From: Scylla paramamosain
Taxonomy: Eukaryota; Arthropoda; Malacostraca; Decapoda; Portunidae
Direction of reading: 5' to 3'
Length of the DNA: 64,000 bases
NCBI RefSeq assembly: GCF_035594125.1
Contig: NC_087192.1
Span: forward strand, 1,910,001 to 1,974,000
Position 1 is the first letter of the stretch; each line of letters starts with the position of its first letter. The notes under the pieces were generated by a model that was given only the letters and a program-made list of their open reading frames with translations, had not been told where the DNA came from and did no database searches. The translations under genes and the position numbers were made by a program. This document shows positions 1 through 13,702 of the stretch, one piece after another.

Positions 1-799
1 CTATCATTCCATCACAAAACTGTATGAGGGCAAGACACTGGCACTGACCGCTGCACTACTGAGTCCGTCATTTAAGCGGTTGTCTTTGTCCTACATTCAC
101 TGCTTGTTTTGGCCACTTGTATTCACTATCTGAGTATCAGTGACTCGTATCCAGTCTTGAATAAAGAAGCACATGAAAAACACAACTCACACACATCACT
201 CAATTCGTTTTCAGTATTCCTTGTCCTTGTCATCACACTTTTTCCCAAGACAACAATTACGGCGATCATAAATACACAGCTAAGCTCACCGGCACCAGCA
301 GCTAACAGAGAAGAAAGTTCATAAATATTTAGATGAACCAAACCCCGGGGCGTGTTGGCCAGCCATCTCCCTCCTCTCTTCCCTCTTTTCATTAATTCTC
401 CTTTGAGCCGATTCACATCCCGCGCTAGGACCTCGCTGCTGCTAGTGGCCGTTAACGTGATTTAAAACACCCCTCTTCAGTTGCCAGGCACTAGATTTTT
501 TTTTCTTTTTTTTCTTTTTTCATGTAAGAGGGGCACTGGCCAGCAGTAACTAAAAAGAAAGTTTCGGGATTTCACGGACTTCAGTGTTTCAAAGATTTTT
601 TTTTTTTTTTCATTGGGTCTGTTACAGTCTGTCAGGAGCACTCAGAGAATTTTTGCTTTTCTGTCAACAAACAATGTCACGTTAAGGAACTTCTCATTGC
701 TGATACGAATAATGCCGTTTCTACCTGTCAAACAACAACAACTACTACTACTAGTACTACTACTACTACTACTACTATTACTACTACTACTACTACTAC

Positions 800-854
<55 letters not shown>

Positions 855-975
855 CACATACAAGAAGGTCTATATAACGAAAACAACACTAATAACAAGA
901 CTAACACCAATACCACCACCACCAGCACCACCACAATAACAACACACCACAACACACCACAACACCTGGCCACAC
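1..975. other. Flank with simple repeats, no gene seen
   Basis: Presumably intron of the minus-strand NIT gene. It holds a T-rich repeat tail (495-545), a trinucleotide tract of ACT then AAT units (about 730-853), and CACCA-rich sequence just before the exon. The open frames here are translations of the trinucleotide tract. Confidence 0.5.
495..545 (-). repeat. Dispersed T-tract tail repeat, copy a
   Basis: Read on the minus strand: CTGGCCAGTGCCCCTCTTAC then ATG and an A-rich run. Matches the 3' end of copies near 4197, 5986, 7629, 13013 and 27179. Confidence 0.7.
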
Positions 976-1073
976 CTGAGCTTAGTCCCGTTGGAGAAGA
1001 TGAAATAGGCCACCTCTGCCCTCTCCAGCTGCAACGCCGTCAGCAGCATGCCCAGCTCCACCGTGCCGTCCAC
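976..1073 (-). CDS. NIT-type receptor exon: first helix of the NIT sensor
   Basis: Acceptor ...gtggcgcag, donor CTCAG|GTGTGG. Encodes VDGTVELGMLLTALQLERAE then VAYFIFSNGTKL; NGT is a possible N-glycosylation site, as expected for an extracellular sensor. GC-rich codon use contrasts with the AT-rich flanks and supports real coding. Confidence 0.7.
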
Positions 1074-1134
1074 CTGCGCCACACACCACCACCACGATCA
1101 GGCACCACCACCCTGCAGCCTAGGCCACACTTCT

Positions 1135-1178
<44 letters not shown>

Positions 1179-2631
1179 CGCTCTCTCCTAACACTATTTC
1201 CAAAGGTTACAGAGAACATTAATCTCGTTTTAATTAGTGTTTTTGCTATTGATGATGGATATTACTTGTTAAACTATCACTAGAATTATGGGATTATCCT
1301 TAAAAAGCCTAATAATTTCCAAGAGAGCAAGTTTTCATGTTTAAGATAAAAACTGTTTCCTGTTTATGATAAAATAAAAAAATCCTCAAACTGTCACTGG
1401 CATCATGAAACGTTCTTGAAAACTAATAATTTCTACTAAAACCAATTTTTCATGTTTTTTTTTTTTTTTCTTTCATCGCAGATATAGAAAACTCCATAAA
1501 CTGTCATTGGAATAAAATCATCCCTGAAAATCTTACTAACTTCCACAAAGCCTGTTTTCATAGATGTTTTTGCCATTCATGATATAAATACTCGTTAAAC
1601 TATCGCTAACATCATAAAAACAGCCCTGGAAATCTTCATTAACTTCTACAGCCGGTTTCCATGGATGTTTTACCATTGATGCTTGGGAATACTCGTTAAA
1701 ATATCACTAAAAGCTTAAGAAAACAGCCCAGAAAACCTCCAAAAACGACTTCCGCTAGAGCCTATTGAAAGCAGGCAAGGTATGGTAACGTTTCAGAATT
1801 CTGCCCTTACTCTTACTGATCATCTCTCAAGTACACGCTGCCAGTATCGTATTATTTTTCCTTACGCTTCCAAGTAAATCTCTTACCGTTGTCACCACTC
1901 CCTCATCATCCTCATTTTTTTTTTTTTTTTATCTTCCCTGCCGGTGCTGGTTCACTCGAGGTTTGTCCAGAAGTCCAGGGAAGGGAAGGGGAGGAAAGGA
2001 ATGTTTCAACAATCTGGCCTTAAACATGGCGAAAGAGCAGAGGTTAGTGCTTACAAGCGAATTCGTCCCTTGTCGAGTGTGGTCCATTGGAAACCAAAAG
2101 AAGATTTTATTGAGGCAATGAAGATCACGTAAAATATAAGAATAGCATTAGACACGACAATAATGTATCTGAGCATTTAAACCATCCCAAGAAACCGTGA
2201 GCCGAATATACCATCAACCGAATTCATCCTCAGAGCAACAAGGAGATGCTTACACCGTGACGGCGGGGTGCAAATGAGGCATCGAACCGTACATCTAGCA
2301 TGCTGTTCGCGCATTCGCTGATCCCGTGTTCTGGATAGACCTTGAGTGAACTTAACTGGTCACTATCATGTTACATTTCTTTGTATACATCAGCATATTA
2401 ACCAGAACTTTTTTTCTACGGTGTTCTTTTAGACTAGCTGATACTCCATCACTGTTTCCTCCTCTTCCTCCGCCTGCAGCTATTTCAGTTCTCTATTTTC
2501 CTTTTCTTCCTAATCTTTCTCTTTTTCTCGACCTCTTCACTCTTTCTCTTTGCCATTCTTTTGCTAACCTCGTCACTGTCAAGATAAAGATGCTACAGGT
2601 ATGCTTAGCTATCTTCACCTAGCTTACTGTT

Positions 2632-2709
<78 letters not shown>

Positions 2710-2951
2710 TGCTTGCCAAGAGTGTTAATCTCGTTCTGGTGGGTGACGACGTTGGCCACGAGGATGCAGTTCTGGATGATGAGGGCGGCGATGGGGATGA
2801 AGGGCAGCGTCACCATCTGCAGCTGGTGCCATCGCTTGCCCGTCCTGCTCACGGGGTTGAAACTGCAGCAACCGGCGCGCACTGTCACCAGGGAGGAGGT
2901 TTCTGTGGCCGAGGCGGAGAGGTCGCTCTGGCTGTCCTCCTCGTGGTCGTC
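976..2951 (-). CDS. Partial receptor-type protein with NIT sensor start (probable NIT guanylate cyclase)
   Basis: Two minus-strand exons join in frame: 2709-2951 (81 codons, phase 0 at both ends) and 976-1073 (98 nt, ends in phase 2). The first holds an acidic, Ser-rich N-terminal part, a basic stretch (RTGKRWHQLQ), then a hydrophobic helix (VTLPFIPIAALIIQNCILVA). The second reads VDGTVELGMLLTALQLERAE followed by VAYFIFSNGTKL. An inside-out first helix followed by a 'LQLER..V..Y' helix is the layout of the NIT (nitrate/nitrite sensing) domain of invertebrate receptor guanylate cyclases. The cyclase domain is not in the window; the gene continues left of base 1. The true start is unresolved: an ATG lies at 2984 in the same frame, but 2952-2957 reads as a good acceptor (ccatcccag), so upstream exons are likely. 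The family call is inference from motif layout. Confidence 0.68.
1225..1760. repeat. Degenerate tandem repeat, about five units of 90-110 bp
   Basis: The sequence keeps returning to the same order of words: TTTTTGCCATTGATGAT, then CTCGTTAAACTATCACTA, then CATCATAAAAACAGCCC, then CTTCCAC.AAGCC, then GTTTTCATG. Starts are near 1237, 1348, 1474, 1564 and 1670. The units are diverged from one another. The block lies in the intron between the two NIT exons. Confidence 0.7.
2635..2708. repeat. (TC)n microsatellite abutting a splice donor
   Basis: About 36 uninterrupted dinucleotides; on the minus strand the intron starts GTGAGAGAGAG directly after the exon ending at 2709. Confidence 0.95.
2709..2951 (-). 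CDS. NIT-type receptor exon: cytoplasmic N-terminus and first transmembrane helix
   Basis: Acceptor ...ctttcaccatcccag and donor CAG|GTGAGA. The exon carries acidic DDHEED, the Ser/Thr-rich stretch, VRAGCCSFNPVSRTGKR, and one membrane helix ending at NVVTHQNEINTLGKQ. The donor is the first GT before a long (GA)n array, so the intron begins inside the microsatellite. Confidence 0.7.
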
Positions 2952-2999
2952 CTGGGATGGTGAAAGTGTTTGCGTCTCAGTCAAGGCATGAGAACTCTA

Positions 3000-4190
3000 C
3001 CACATATTCTCCGTGGTCTTGATTCTCCCTGGTCCCTGATTCTTGTAGTATGGACTGTCTTGAGTGTCACGGGTTTTATGGAAATATCCTTAATCTACTA
3101 ATTTCGAGACATTTCCATTTCTTCCTAGGCACAAGGCAACCACAAACACTATTTCGTCACCAGTAATGAGTGGTTTGGTAGCCATTAGGAGGTGAAACGT
3201 AAATATATGTAACAGTGACTTCTGGAAGGCAACTCGGGAATGCACGCGTGAAAACATCTCCTTATCACTCATCTGTCAAATCTATAATAAAACAGTTGAT
3301 GTGTTGGATCAAACTAGTTAGATAGCGCGCTCGCTGAAACCGACTAAGAATTTTGTTATCTTTTTTGGCGCCCACTGTATTTCTGAGCAAAAATATGTTG
3401 TTGTTTTTTCTCATTCATGATGTACACAATGAAAAAAATACCACAAAAATTAATGAGCTTAATTAATCTAAACCTAACCTTAACTTAACCTAGTCTAATC
3501 CTCTGATGGAAATGCTGATGCTATTACAATATTATCTATTGTCTGTCTGTCACTCTGTTGCAGATATAATGCCAGACAGACAGACAGACAGACAGACATA
3601 CGGGCAGGAAAAGATGGTGAGAGTGAAGAAGTTATCATGCTAGACAGACACAGAAAGAGAAAAAGATAGTGAGAGGTGAAGGTCGGTCTATCATGCCATG
3701 TGAAGACAAGCATGGATGGCAACAATGTCCCTGCCTGATGGTCTCATGCGCTTATTGGTCTAAGTATTCCTGTCTGGTTCTCAAATGTGCAGCAATTTAA
3801 CTTCATATTCCTATTGCCAAAACCCGCTCCTGATAAAACTCACTTTATTTTATTTCCAAGCAAAAACAAACTACATTTTCCACTTCAGTTAGGTAACACA
3901 ATAGTTTCCAAAACAAATTAGATAGATAAAGTTCCTTAGTGTGTTACATTCGACGACTCTTAACACAAAAACAATCTCATTTTAAAAATTTCAACTCATT
4001 TTTCACATCCTGCCTCATTTCCTTCCACGTAAACTGCTTCATCACATAGAGTGTTATCTAAAATTACAAACCGTTATTCTGCCTCCCTTCCTCTTTTCAA
4101 TTGTATGATCTGACACTTATTGGGTGTGGCAACATTCAACGATGAGACCACCTTCTCATAATTCTGATAAGCCTTTTGACTATACTCTTT
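3000..4190. other. AT-rich sequence without recognised gene
   Basis: Contains a short (CAGA)n run near 3572-3598 and a telomere-like but degenerate CCTAA-rich patch near 3468-3492. No open frame here looks conserved. Confidence 0.5.
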
Positions 4191-4196
4191 AGGGAC

Positions 4197-4281
4197 TGTC
4201 ACCTTCAGTGGACTTTTTTTCTTTTTTTTCTTTTTGTTGACTTTAGCCAGAGCCCCTCCTACATAATTAAAAAAAAAAAAG
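4197..4281 (+). repeat. Dispersed T-tract tail repeat, copy b
   Basis: CACCTTCAGTGGACTTTTTT, a T-rich spacer, GACTTTAGCCAGAGCCCCTC, then CTACATAATTAAAAA. Same order of blocks as at the end of the LINE at 6758-7732. Confidence 0.75.
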
Positions 4282-4449
4282 AAAAATTACTGGAAAAGAA
4301 AAGAAAAAAACTGGTCAAGAGAGTCCGAATCTCCGCTGTCTTTGAAAGTAACAGTCCAGGGCGTTAAAAAAAAAAAGAAGAAAAAAAAGGCGTAGACAGG
4401 ATGACAATTCTTAAAGTGGCTAGACTTGTCCCACTCTTGGAATATAAAT

Positions 4450-4700
4450 ATTGCAGAGGAGGGGAGTGTTCTACAGAGGAAGGGGAGGGAGGTGGAAGGG
4501 GGAGGATAAGGGAGTGAACTACAGAGGAAAGGGAGAGAGGCGGAGGGAGGGAGGGAATGTATTACAAAGGAAAGGGAGGAAAGGGAGGAAAGGGAGGGAG
4601 GGAGGGATGGAGGAATGTAATACAGCGGAAAGGGAGAGAGGGAAGAGGGAGTGTACTAAAGAGGAAGGGGAGAGAGAGGGAAGGAGGGGGGGGGGTGTAC
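4450..4700 (+). repeat. Purine-rich GGGAGGAAAG low-complexity tract
   Basis: Imperfect repetition of GAGGAAAGGGAGGGAGGGA units with intervening ...GTNTACANAGGAAAGG (near 4470, 4517, 4560, 4620, 4655), giving a loose 40-50 bp periodicity. Polypurine on one strand for about 240 bases. Confidence 0.7.
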
Positions 4701-5467
4701 CCAGTCCTCTCATTCCTCTCGATGTAAACTATATCATGTGTGTTGTAAATTAATTCCTCTCTCTGGACTCTCGTCAAGGCCTTGTTTAAGCATTTTGTGC
4801 TGACTCGAGGGGTGCTTCAAACTCTCTTAGCTTTCATTACATGAGAAGATAAAGAAAGATACTCGTACGTTTGAATGTTCTTGACTAATACAGGATGCAA
4901 GTTACAAGTACAGAGCTGCTGGAAGGAGATTGGCTCATTTTGTGACGGTAAGCAGCCATCTGTACTGGGAGAAATTATCAACTTTTGGAAATGATGAAAT
5001 AGGACTAAACGAAGCGACCATTAGTGGATGCAGACTAGAAATACGGCCCATATGTCACAAATATATAGGAATTTCATACTAGAACAACGAGATATTCAAG
5101 ACAGACAACAGATCAGATTACATATAAACAAATAGATAAATACTCCGATTAAGAACCATTTAGAAGCGAAATAAATGAATATATTAAACAAATAAATGAA
5201 TAAATAACAAACAAATACTTTAATTAGGAGCTATTTAATGTGATAATATGGAAACTTTGAAAGAATGAACAGGAATGAAAGGCATTAAATAATACATTTT
5301 TTTTGTGAGGTAGGGGAGTGAAATTCCTTTTTATAGAGGACGAGTGAGGCTTTCTCGCTGTTGAAGGCAATGGTTAAGTTCTCCGAGGCTCACCTTTATT
5401 CTTGTTTCCTTTTCCATTTATACATATATTATACCGAATTAATATGGGAATATGTGGTTATATAGGT

Positions 5468-5473
5468 ACTTAT

Positions 5474-5509
<36 letters not shown>

Positions 5510-5524
5510 TTAACTATCTATCTT

Positions 5525-5565
<41 letters not shown>

Positions 5566-5609
5566 ATACTAGGCCGGCAATCCTACACGAGGTGGTGCAA
5601 ACAAAACAC

Positions 5610-5652
<43 letters not shown>
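5468..5652. repeat. (TATC)n then (CA)n microsatellites
   Basis: Tetranucleotide ATCT/TATC run about 5468-5567, a short unique spacer, then (CA)n about 5613-5652. Confidence 0.95.
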
Positions 5653-5657
<5 letters not shown>

Positions 5658-5985
5658 TTATTCACACTCTAAAAGCCCTGTCGGCCCCGGTTGGAAAGGA
5701 ATGCCACGCTCCCGAACTGTAATACTGTAAGTTAGTCCATGAGATGATGCATTCCTACTAGGTTTACATAGCTAGTTTAAGAAAACAGAAAGAGTTTTGA
5801 TCTAATATGAGATTAATGAAACCAGAACCACTAACATAAGAAGGAGAGGTAAGCGAGGAGTCACCTGGTGCGATACTCGAAGTGGTGAAGAGACGACGAA
5901 GGCAGACACGGAGGAATATGACCCAGCTACTTTATTGCTAGTGAGTGACTGAAGTGAGTGACTGAACAATACTCTTAGGGAACTA

Positions 5986-6052
5986 ACATCCTCAGTGGGA
6001 CTTTTTTCATGCTATTTTGTCGCTCTTGACTAGCGTCCCTCTCACTTAAAAT
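5986..6052 (+). repeat. Dispersed T-tract tail repeat, copy c
   Basis: ATCCTCAGTGGGACTTTTTT ... CTCTTGACTAGCGTCCCTCT then CACTTAAAATG, followed by (AATA)n. Confidence 0.65.
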
Positions 6053-6141
6053 GAATAAATGAATAAATAAACTAAACAAATAAATAAATAAATAGGATAC
6101 CACGTACTACTAGTTAAGTCAACACACACATATTAAAACTC

Positions 6142-6254
<113 letters not shown>

Positions 6255-6757
6255 CAAAAAAGCACAGGGAGAAGAATTACACAGGACAACCAAACAACAA
6301 AGAAATGTTACGTCTTTGCACGACTATTTAGTAAGGAGACAGGATAGTACAGCAAAGAGAAGGAGGAGGAGGAGGAGGTGATGAAAAAGAAGAAAGATGA
6401 GAAGAAGAAGGAACAGAGGAAGAGAGAACGAGCAACAACACCAGCAGTAGCAGACAATATCTTGCCACTTACCAGAGGAGGAGGCGAGTACCGAATGGTC
6501 CTGATGTGAAGGGTGAGGAGAACGATGACGCGGACGAGGAGAGTGGAAGGGAAGGAGGAGAAAGAAACATTATTAACTTTGTACGTACTTAAGAAACATT
6601 ATTAACTTAGTATAAGACTGAAAACATTACACGTGTCCTTCATTGTTTGGATTTTCAGCACCAAAAATGGTATAAGTACTCATCTTTTAGGGTTTTTGGC
6701 GAAAGTTTTGCTGTTGCACTAGATATCGCAAGTATTTGATAGCGTCTGACGTAAAAC

Positions 6758-7732
6758 TTGAATTTCCAATCTACCTTTCTACGACTTCTATTTTTTTCTT
6801 CTTTCTCTGACTTCATCTCAAATTTACTTTTTGACCGTTCTACTGCTGTTGTGGTAGACGTTCATTGTTCTTCTCCTAAGTCTATTAACAGTGGTGTTCC
6901 TCAAGGTTCTGTCCTGTCACCCATTGTTTTCCTATTATTCATCAATGATCTTCCAAGCAAAAATTATTGATAATACCACTCTGCATTTTTTTCGCTTTCT
7001 TTTTATGCTTCCAACCATTTGTCAATTAAATCACTCACGTAGGGAAGCCACAGAACGCCTGACTTCAGATTTTTCTAAAATTTCTAACAGGGTAAAACAA
7101 ACAAAATGTTGTTCAGTGCCTCAGAAACAATTTTTCTATCAACTCGAAACAACCTTCAAGTTGAATATCCCCTCTTCTTTAATAACACTCAACTGTCCCC
7201 CTCTTCGACATTGAACATCCTCGGTCTGTCCTATACTATTAATCTAAACAGGAAACTTCACATCCTGTCTTTCACTAAAACAGCTTCTATGAAGTTAGGT
7301 GTTCTGAGTCGCCTCCGTCAGTTTTTCTCAACACCCCCCCAGCTGCTAACTCTGTACAGGGGCCTTATCCGTCCATGTATGGAGTACGTTTCACATGTAT
7401 GGGAGGGGTTCACCTATACCACTCTTTTGAACAGGATGGAATCAGAAATATTTTGTCTTATCAACTCCTCTAACTGACTCTCTTCAGCCTCTCTCTCATC
7501 GCCCCACTGTTGCTATCTCCCATTGCTACTTTCATGCTAACTGCTCTTCTGATCTTGCTATCTACATGTCTCCCCTCCTCTCTCTTTCTCTCACTCCCTA
7601 CTGTTCCTATATTTCCTCCTTCCTATGACTAGCACCTTCAGTGGGCTTTTTTTTTTTCTTTTTTTTTTTCACTTTATCTTATTTTTTTGCCCTAGAACAT
7701 AATCCACTCCAACATAATAAAAAAAAAAAAAA
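6758..7732 (+). mobile_element. Degenerate non-LTR retrotransposon (LINE), 3' half with RT remnant and tail
   Basis: Frame-shifted but clear reverse-transcriptase remains: SGVPQGSVLSPIVFLLFIND at about 6890-6950, then (after frame changes) LNILGLSYTINLNRKLHI, KLGVLSRLRQFFS and LYRGLIRPCMEYVSHVWEG to about 7477. The catalytic YADD box expected after FIND is not intact. The copy ends with CACCTTCAGTGGGC, a long T tract and an A run at 7629-7732, a tail seen elsewhere in the window. The motif order fits jockey-like LINEs of crustaceans; clade assignment is inference. Confidence 0.85.
7629..7732 (+). repeat. Dispersed T-tract tail repeat, copy d (3' end of the LINE)
   Basis: AGCACCTTCAGTGGGCTTTT, T-rich spacer, TTGCCCTAGAACATAATCCA, then an A run. 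Confidence 0.75.
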
Positions 7733-7889
7733 ATCTCTACCCACATTCCAGCCCTTGTCCTCGCCCACACACTTCACGTTAAGCCGCACCAGTGCCCCTC
7801 CAGCTGCAGTACCGGCGGGACAGTGAAAATAAAAACAAAACCTAAGAACACTACGGTAATCTTCCACGACCCTCCTGCAGTATAAAGAA

Positions 7890-8009
7890 TAGATAGACAG
7901 ATAGATAGATAGATAGATATAGATAGATAGATAAATAGATAGACAAATAGGCAGATAGTTCGATAAATAGATGAACAAACATAGAGAGAGAGAGAGAGAG
8001 AGAGAGAGA
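7890..8009. repeat. (ATAG)n and (GA)n microsatellites
   Basis: Interrupted GATA/ATAG units about 7890-7960 and pure GA about 7982-8009. Confidence 0.9.
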
Positions 8010-8238
8010 AGAAAAAAAGAACAAGAACAACAAGAAGAAAAAAGAACAAAGGAAAGAAGGAAAAGAATGACAGATAGAAAGAAATAAAGGGGAGGAAAGA
8101 AAAAAGGATAACTATTTCAAAACGAATATTTCAAAACAAGAAAAGAAGAGAAGTGTGAGCAAATAAATAAACTGTTTGTGACAATATGAAATTTCAATAT
8201 GCATAAATTAATCAGAATATTGAAAACTATTACAATGT

Positions 8239-8399
<161 letters not shown>

Positions 8400-8423
8400 C
8401 TACTTACAATTCAGTGTCAGTCA

Positions 8424-9135
8424 TCGCGCAGGTCACCAGGAGGAAACACGTGCAGGTCACCAAGAGGATGGAACGTGTAGGTCACTAGGAGGAAGCCACG
8501 TGCAGGTCACCAGGAGGCCACGTGCAGGTCACCAGGACTCGAGCGCAGGTCACTATGGAGGGTCACGTGCAGCTCACCGGGACTCACGCGCAGGTCACCA
8601 AACAAAGGCCACGTGCAGGTCACCAAGCGAAGGCCACGTGCAGGCTACTGGGACTCACGTGCAGGAGGCGGCCACGTGCAAGTTCACTAGAAGTCCACGT
8701 GCAGGTCACCAAGAGAATACCACGTGCAGCTCACCAAGCGAGGGCTATGAGTAGGTCACCGGTCAGCAGGAGGGTCCACGTGCAGGTCACCTGTGTCATC
8801 TGCAGGTCATCAAGAGGAGGAGACGTGCAGGTCACTACAAGAAGGCCACATGTACGTCACCAGAAGAGAACCACGTGCATGTCACCTGGAGGAACCCACG
8901 TGCAGCTCATCAGAACTCACGTACCAGGTCATCATCACCAGGATACACGAGTTACCAGGAAGCAGCGTGGATTACCAGTAGCAGGTCACAGTGGTCACCA
9001 ATCACAAGGGACCACGTGGGGGTCACCACTTCAAGTGAATATCAGATCACGTGGTCACCAGAAGGTTGCACTGTCATCACTCAACCACGAGGTTACTAAG
9101 GGCAGGTCACGCAAGAAATCATCAGGTGGCCAGGG
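8424..9135. repeat. E-box-rich degenerate minisatellite
   Basis: About 700 bases of variable 22-35 bp units built on CCACGTGCAGGTCACCAGGA, with AAG, AGG or ACTC spacers. The palindrome CACGTG occurs about fifteen times (for example near 8447, 8497, 8519, 8574, 8609, 8635, 8695, 8721, 8776, 9012). Units are most regular at 8430-8740 and decay rightwards. Long open frames through it are by-products of the repeat. Confidence 0.85.
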
Positions 9136-9294
9136 AGGCAGGCCACCGGGAGGTTACACCACACGTTGAAGGGGCAGAAGGAGGCTGGTGAGGTGAGCAT
9201 GTAAGGGCGTGGAGGACAGAAAGGGAAGGAAGAGAAGGAGGGAGACCCGTACACGTAAAGTGGTGCTGTAATGGGAGGTGAAGGAGGTAAAGGA

Positions 9295-9405
9295 GGAAGA
9301 GGGGCGGACTGCAGCGTGGAGGCGGCGAGGCGAGCGAGGAGGAGAGACGCTGCGGACGCCCGCCCGAGACTGTTCACGTCACCGATCTGTCTGTCACACT
9401 CTTCC
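9295..9405. promoter_or_regulatory. GC/CpG-rich patch, possible promoter or 5' UTR
   Basis: GAGGCGGCGAGGCGAGCGAG and GCGGACGCCCGCCCGAGACT stand out from AT-rich surroundings. No coding exon could be tied to it. It lies upstream of the minus-strand NIT gene and could be its distal 5' end, but nothing in the sequence proves this. Confidence 0.25.
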
Positions 9406-9458
9406 TTCGCCAGCCTCGCCATCCCTCCCGTACCCTACCACCCAATCCCACCCCCTAC

Positions 9459-9461
<3 letters not shown>

Positions 9462-9535
<74 letters not shown>
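9462..9535. repeat. (CT)n microsatellite
   Basis: About 37 units, interrupted only at its right end. Confidence 0.95.
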
Positions 9536-12010
<2,475 letters not shown>

Positions 12011-12457
12011 CCAGGAATCAATAATGAACACTAACCAAGAAAATTACTTTAATATAACAGAGAAAGAAAAGAAATGGAAAAAATGAACAGCAAGAAGGAA
12101 AAAAAATAGCATCAGAAAATTTGAAGGGAAACAACTTTCGGAATTCAACTTAACAAGGCCATTGAAGTGATGAAGAAGGAAATATTAGCGAGGGATACGA
12201 CATATCAGAAAAAGTGTGTATCAATCTTCGGTGTGTCAAGGAAGAGAAAATCCTCAACAGATCAATAAGGGAAAGAGAAGAGAGACAACGACTGACACGA
12301 GTGATGGATCGCGGAAGTGCAAGAAGGGAGAAATTTGGTGAAAGAAATAACAGAGCATCTCCAAAGAATAAGGACATACACAGAGAACGGAGCTAAATAA
12401 TCGGACATTTTTAGACCCCAATGAGATGCCGAAAAAAAAAAATTATGTTAGCAGGTT

Positions 12458-12460
<3 letters not shown>

Positions 12461-12544
<84 letters not shown>

Positions 12545-12596
12545 CTAAATGAATAAGAGGAGGGCTAAGTTACTAAATTAAATTAATTAAATTAAC

Positions 12597-12677
<81 letters not shown>
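12461..12677. repeat. Two (GA)n arrays separated by a 60 bp unique spacer
   Basis: GA runs about 12461-12540 and 12601-12677. The spacer contains ATTAAATTAATTAAATTAA, so two arrays grew within 220 bp. Confidence 0.95.
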
Positions 12678-12680
<3 letters not shown>

Positions 12681-13012
12681 AAAGGAGGGATTGTTATATT
12701 GAAAACAACGTGAATGGTATCATTTCAACGATAACTCAATTTAATGATTACTTGAAAGAGAAAATCCTGACATAGTGAGCCTGGGTGAAGGGAAATTGAG
12801 AGACTCGTTAGAGACATGAGAACTGTGGAAGACAAATGATTATGAAGAGGGACATAAGAGGGAAGAAAGGAGCTTGTGTAATGTTTTAGGTGAAAAGGAT
12901 CTATAAGTAGACGGAGTTGAGGAAATGGAAGGCGTCTGGCAGAAACACTGGAGATAAGAATAAAGGGAAGATAGAAAGAAAGAGAAATAACCTAGTGGTG
13001 TATTATGTTCTT

Positions 13013-13095
13013 GTTTATGTAAGAGGAGCTGCGGCTAAGGGTAACGAAAAATAAATAAATAAATAAAAAAGAGGCCCATTCAGGGTGCCAGTCCC
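13013..13095 (-). repeat. Dispersed T-tract tail repeat, copy e
   Basis: On the minus strand: CTGGCACCCTGAATGGGCCT, T-rich spacer, GTTACCCTTAGCCGCAGCTC, then CTCTTACATAAAC. Same block order as the other copies. Confidence 0.7.
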
Positions 13096-13184
13096 CAAAG
13101 AGTGCAGTCAAAAAGGATTATCTACCTCACAAATGATAAAGGAGAGAGCAGATTGATTGGAGTGTACTGAGTGACGAAGGGAAT

Positions 13185-13702
13185 CAGGGCCGCCCCTCCC
13201 TGAACGCAGAGCGCGCGCTGTGTCTCATCTTACAAGGGGGCCACATTTTGCGCGAAGGGACGCATTTGCTTATATGTGCAATGGAAGCGTATATGCGCTA
13301 CCGTGAGGAAGGAGAAAGAAAAGAGACATGTACTCTGACCGAGCATGCGTCGTTGCAATGACTGACAACACTCGACATCTGACCAATGAGAGGGGTGCGT
13401 CGGCAGCCACTTAAGAGATTTGCTTATTTATTTATTTAAGTTTGAAGTTATTTTTATTTAATATTATTTATGTATTTATTTCAGGTTGAATTTTTTTTTT
13501 TCATTTTATTTGACCCATAGAGCCAAACTGCTGTATCTATACTTACAGTACATTTGTTACTGATAATAAATATTTCTCAAGTTAAATGGCATGCTGTTAT
13601 ACGGTCATTGTGTACCTATGACACGTTTGGGATGGAGAGAGGTGGGAGAGGAGGCTCAAAAAAATTTCGCTTAGGGACCTAATTTGATAAGAGGCGGCCC
13701 TG
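13185..13702. mobile_element. hAT-like non-autonomous element (MITE), 518 bp
   Basis: Begins CAGGGCCGCCCCTCCC and ends GAGGCGGCCCTG, whose reverse complement is CAGGGCCGCCTC, giving 10 identical terminal bases. Flanks are AAGGGAAT (13177-13184) and AAAGGAAC (13703-13710), an 8 bp target duplication with two mismatches, the hAT length. No transposase frame inside, so non-autonomous. Confidence 0.7.

Noticed and set aside
3468..3492. Telomere-like CCTAA repeats
   Set aside because: Only a few imperfect units (AACCTAACCTTAACTTAACC); too short and degenerate to call an interstitial telomere.
8424..8760. CRISPR-like look of short repeats with spacers
   Set aside because: Units are degenerate, spacers share sequence, and the host is eukaryotic.
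8522..9169. 215-codon plus-strand frame of QVT/RAGHQ-like repeats
   Set aside because: All three frames of the E-box minisatellite are open in places because the units lack stops; unit lengths vary, so no stable protein repeat exists.
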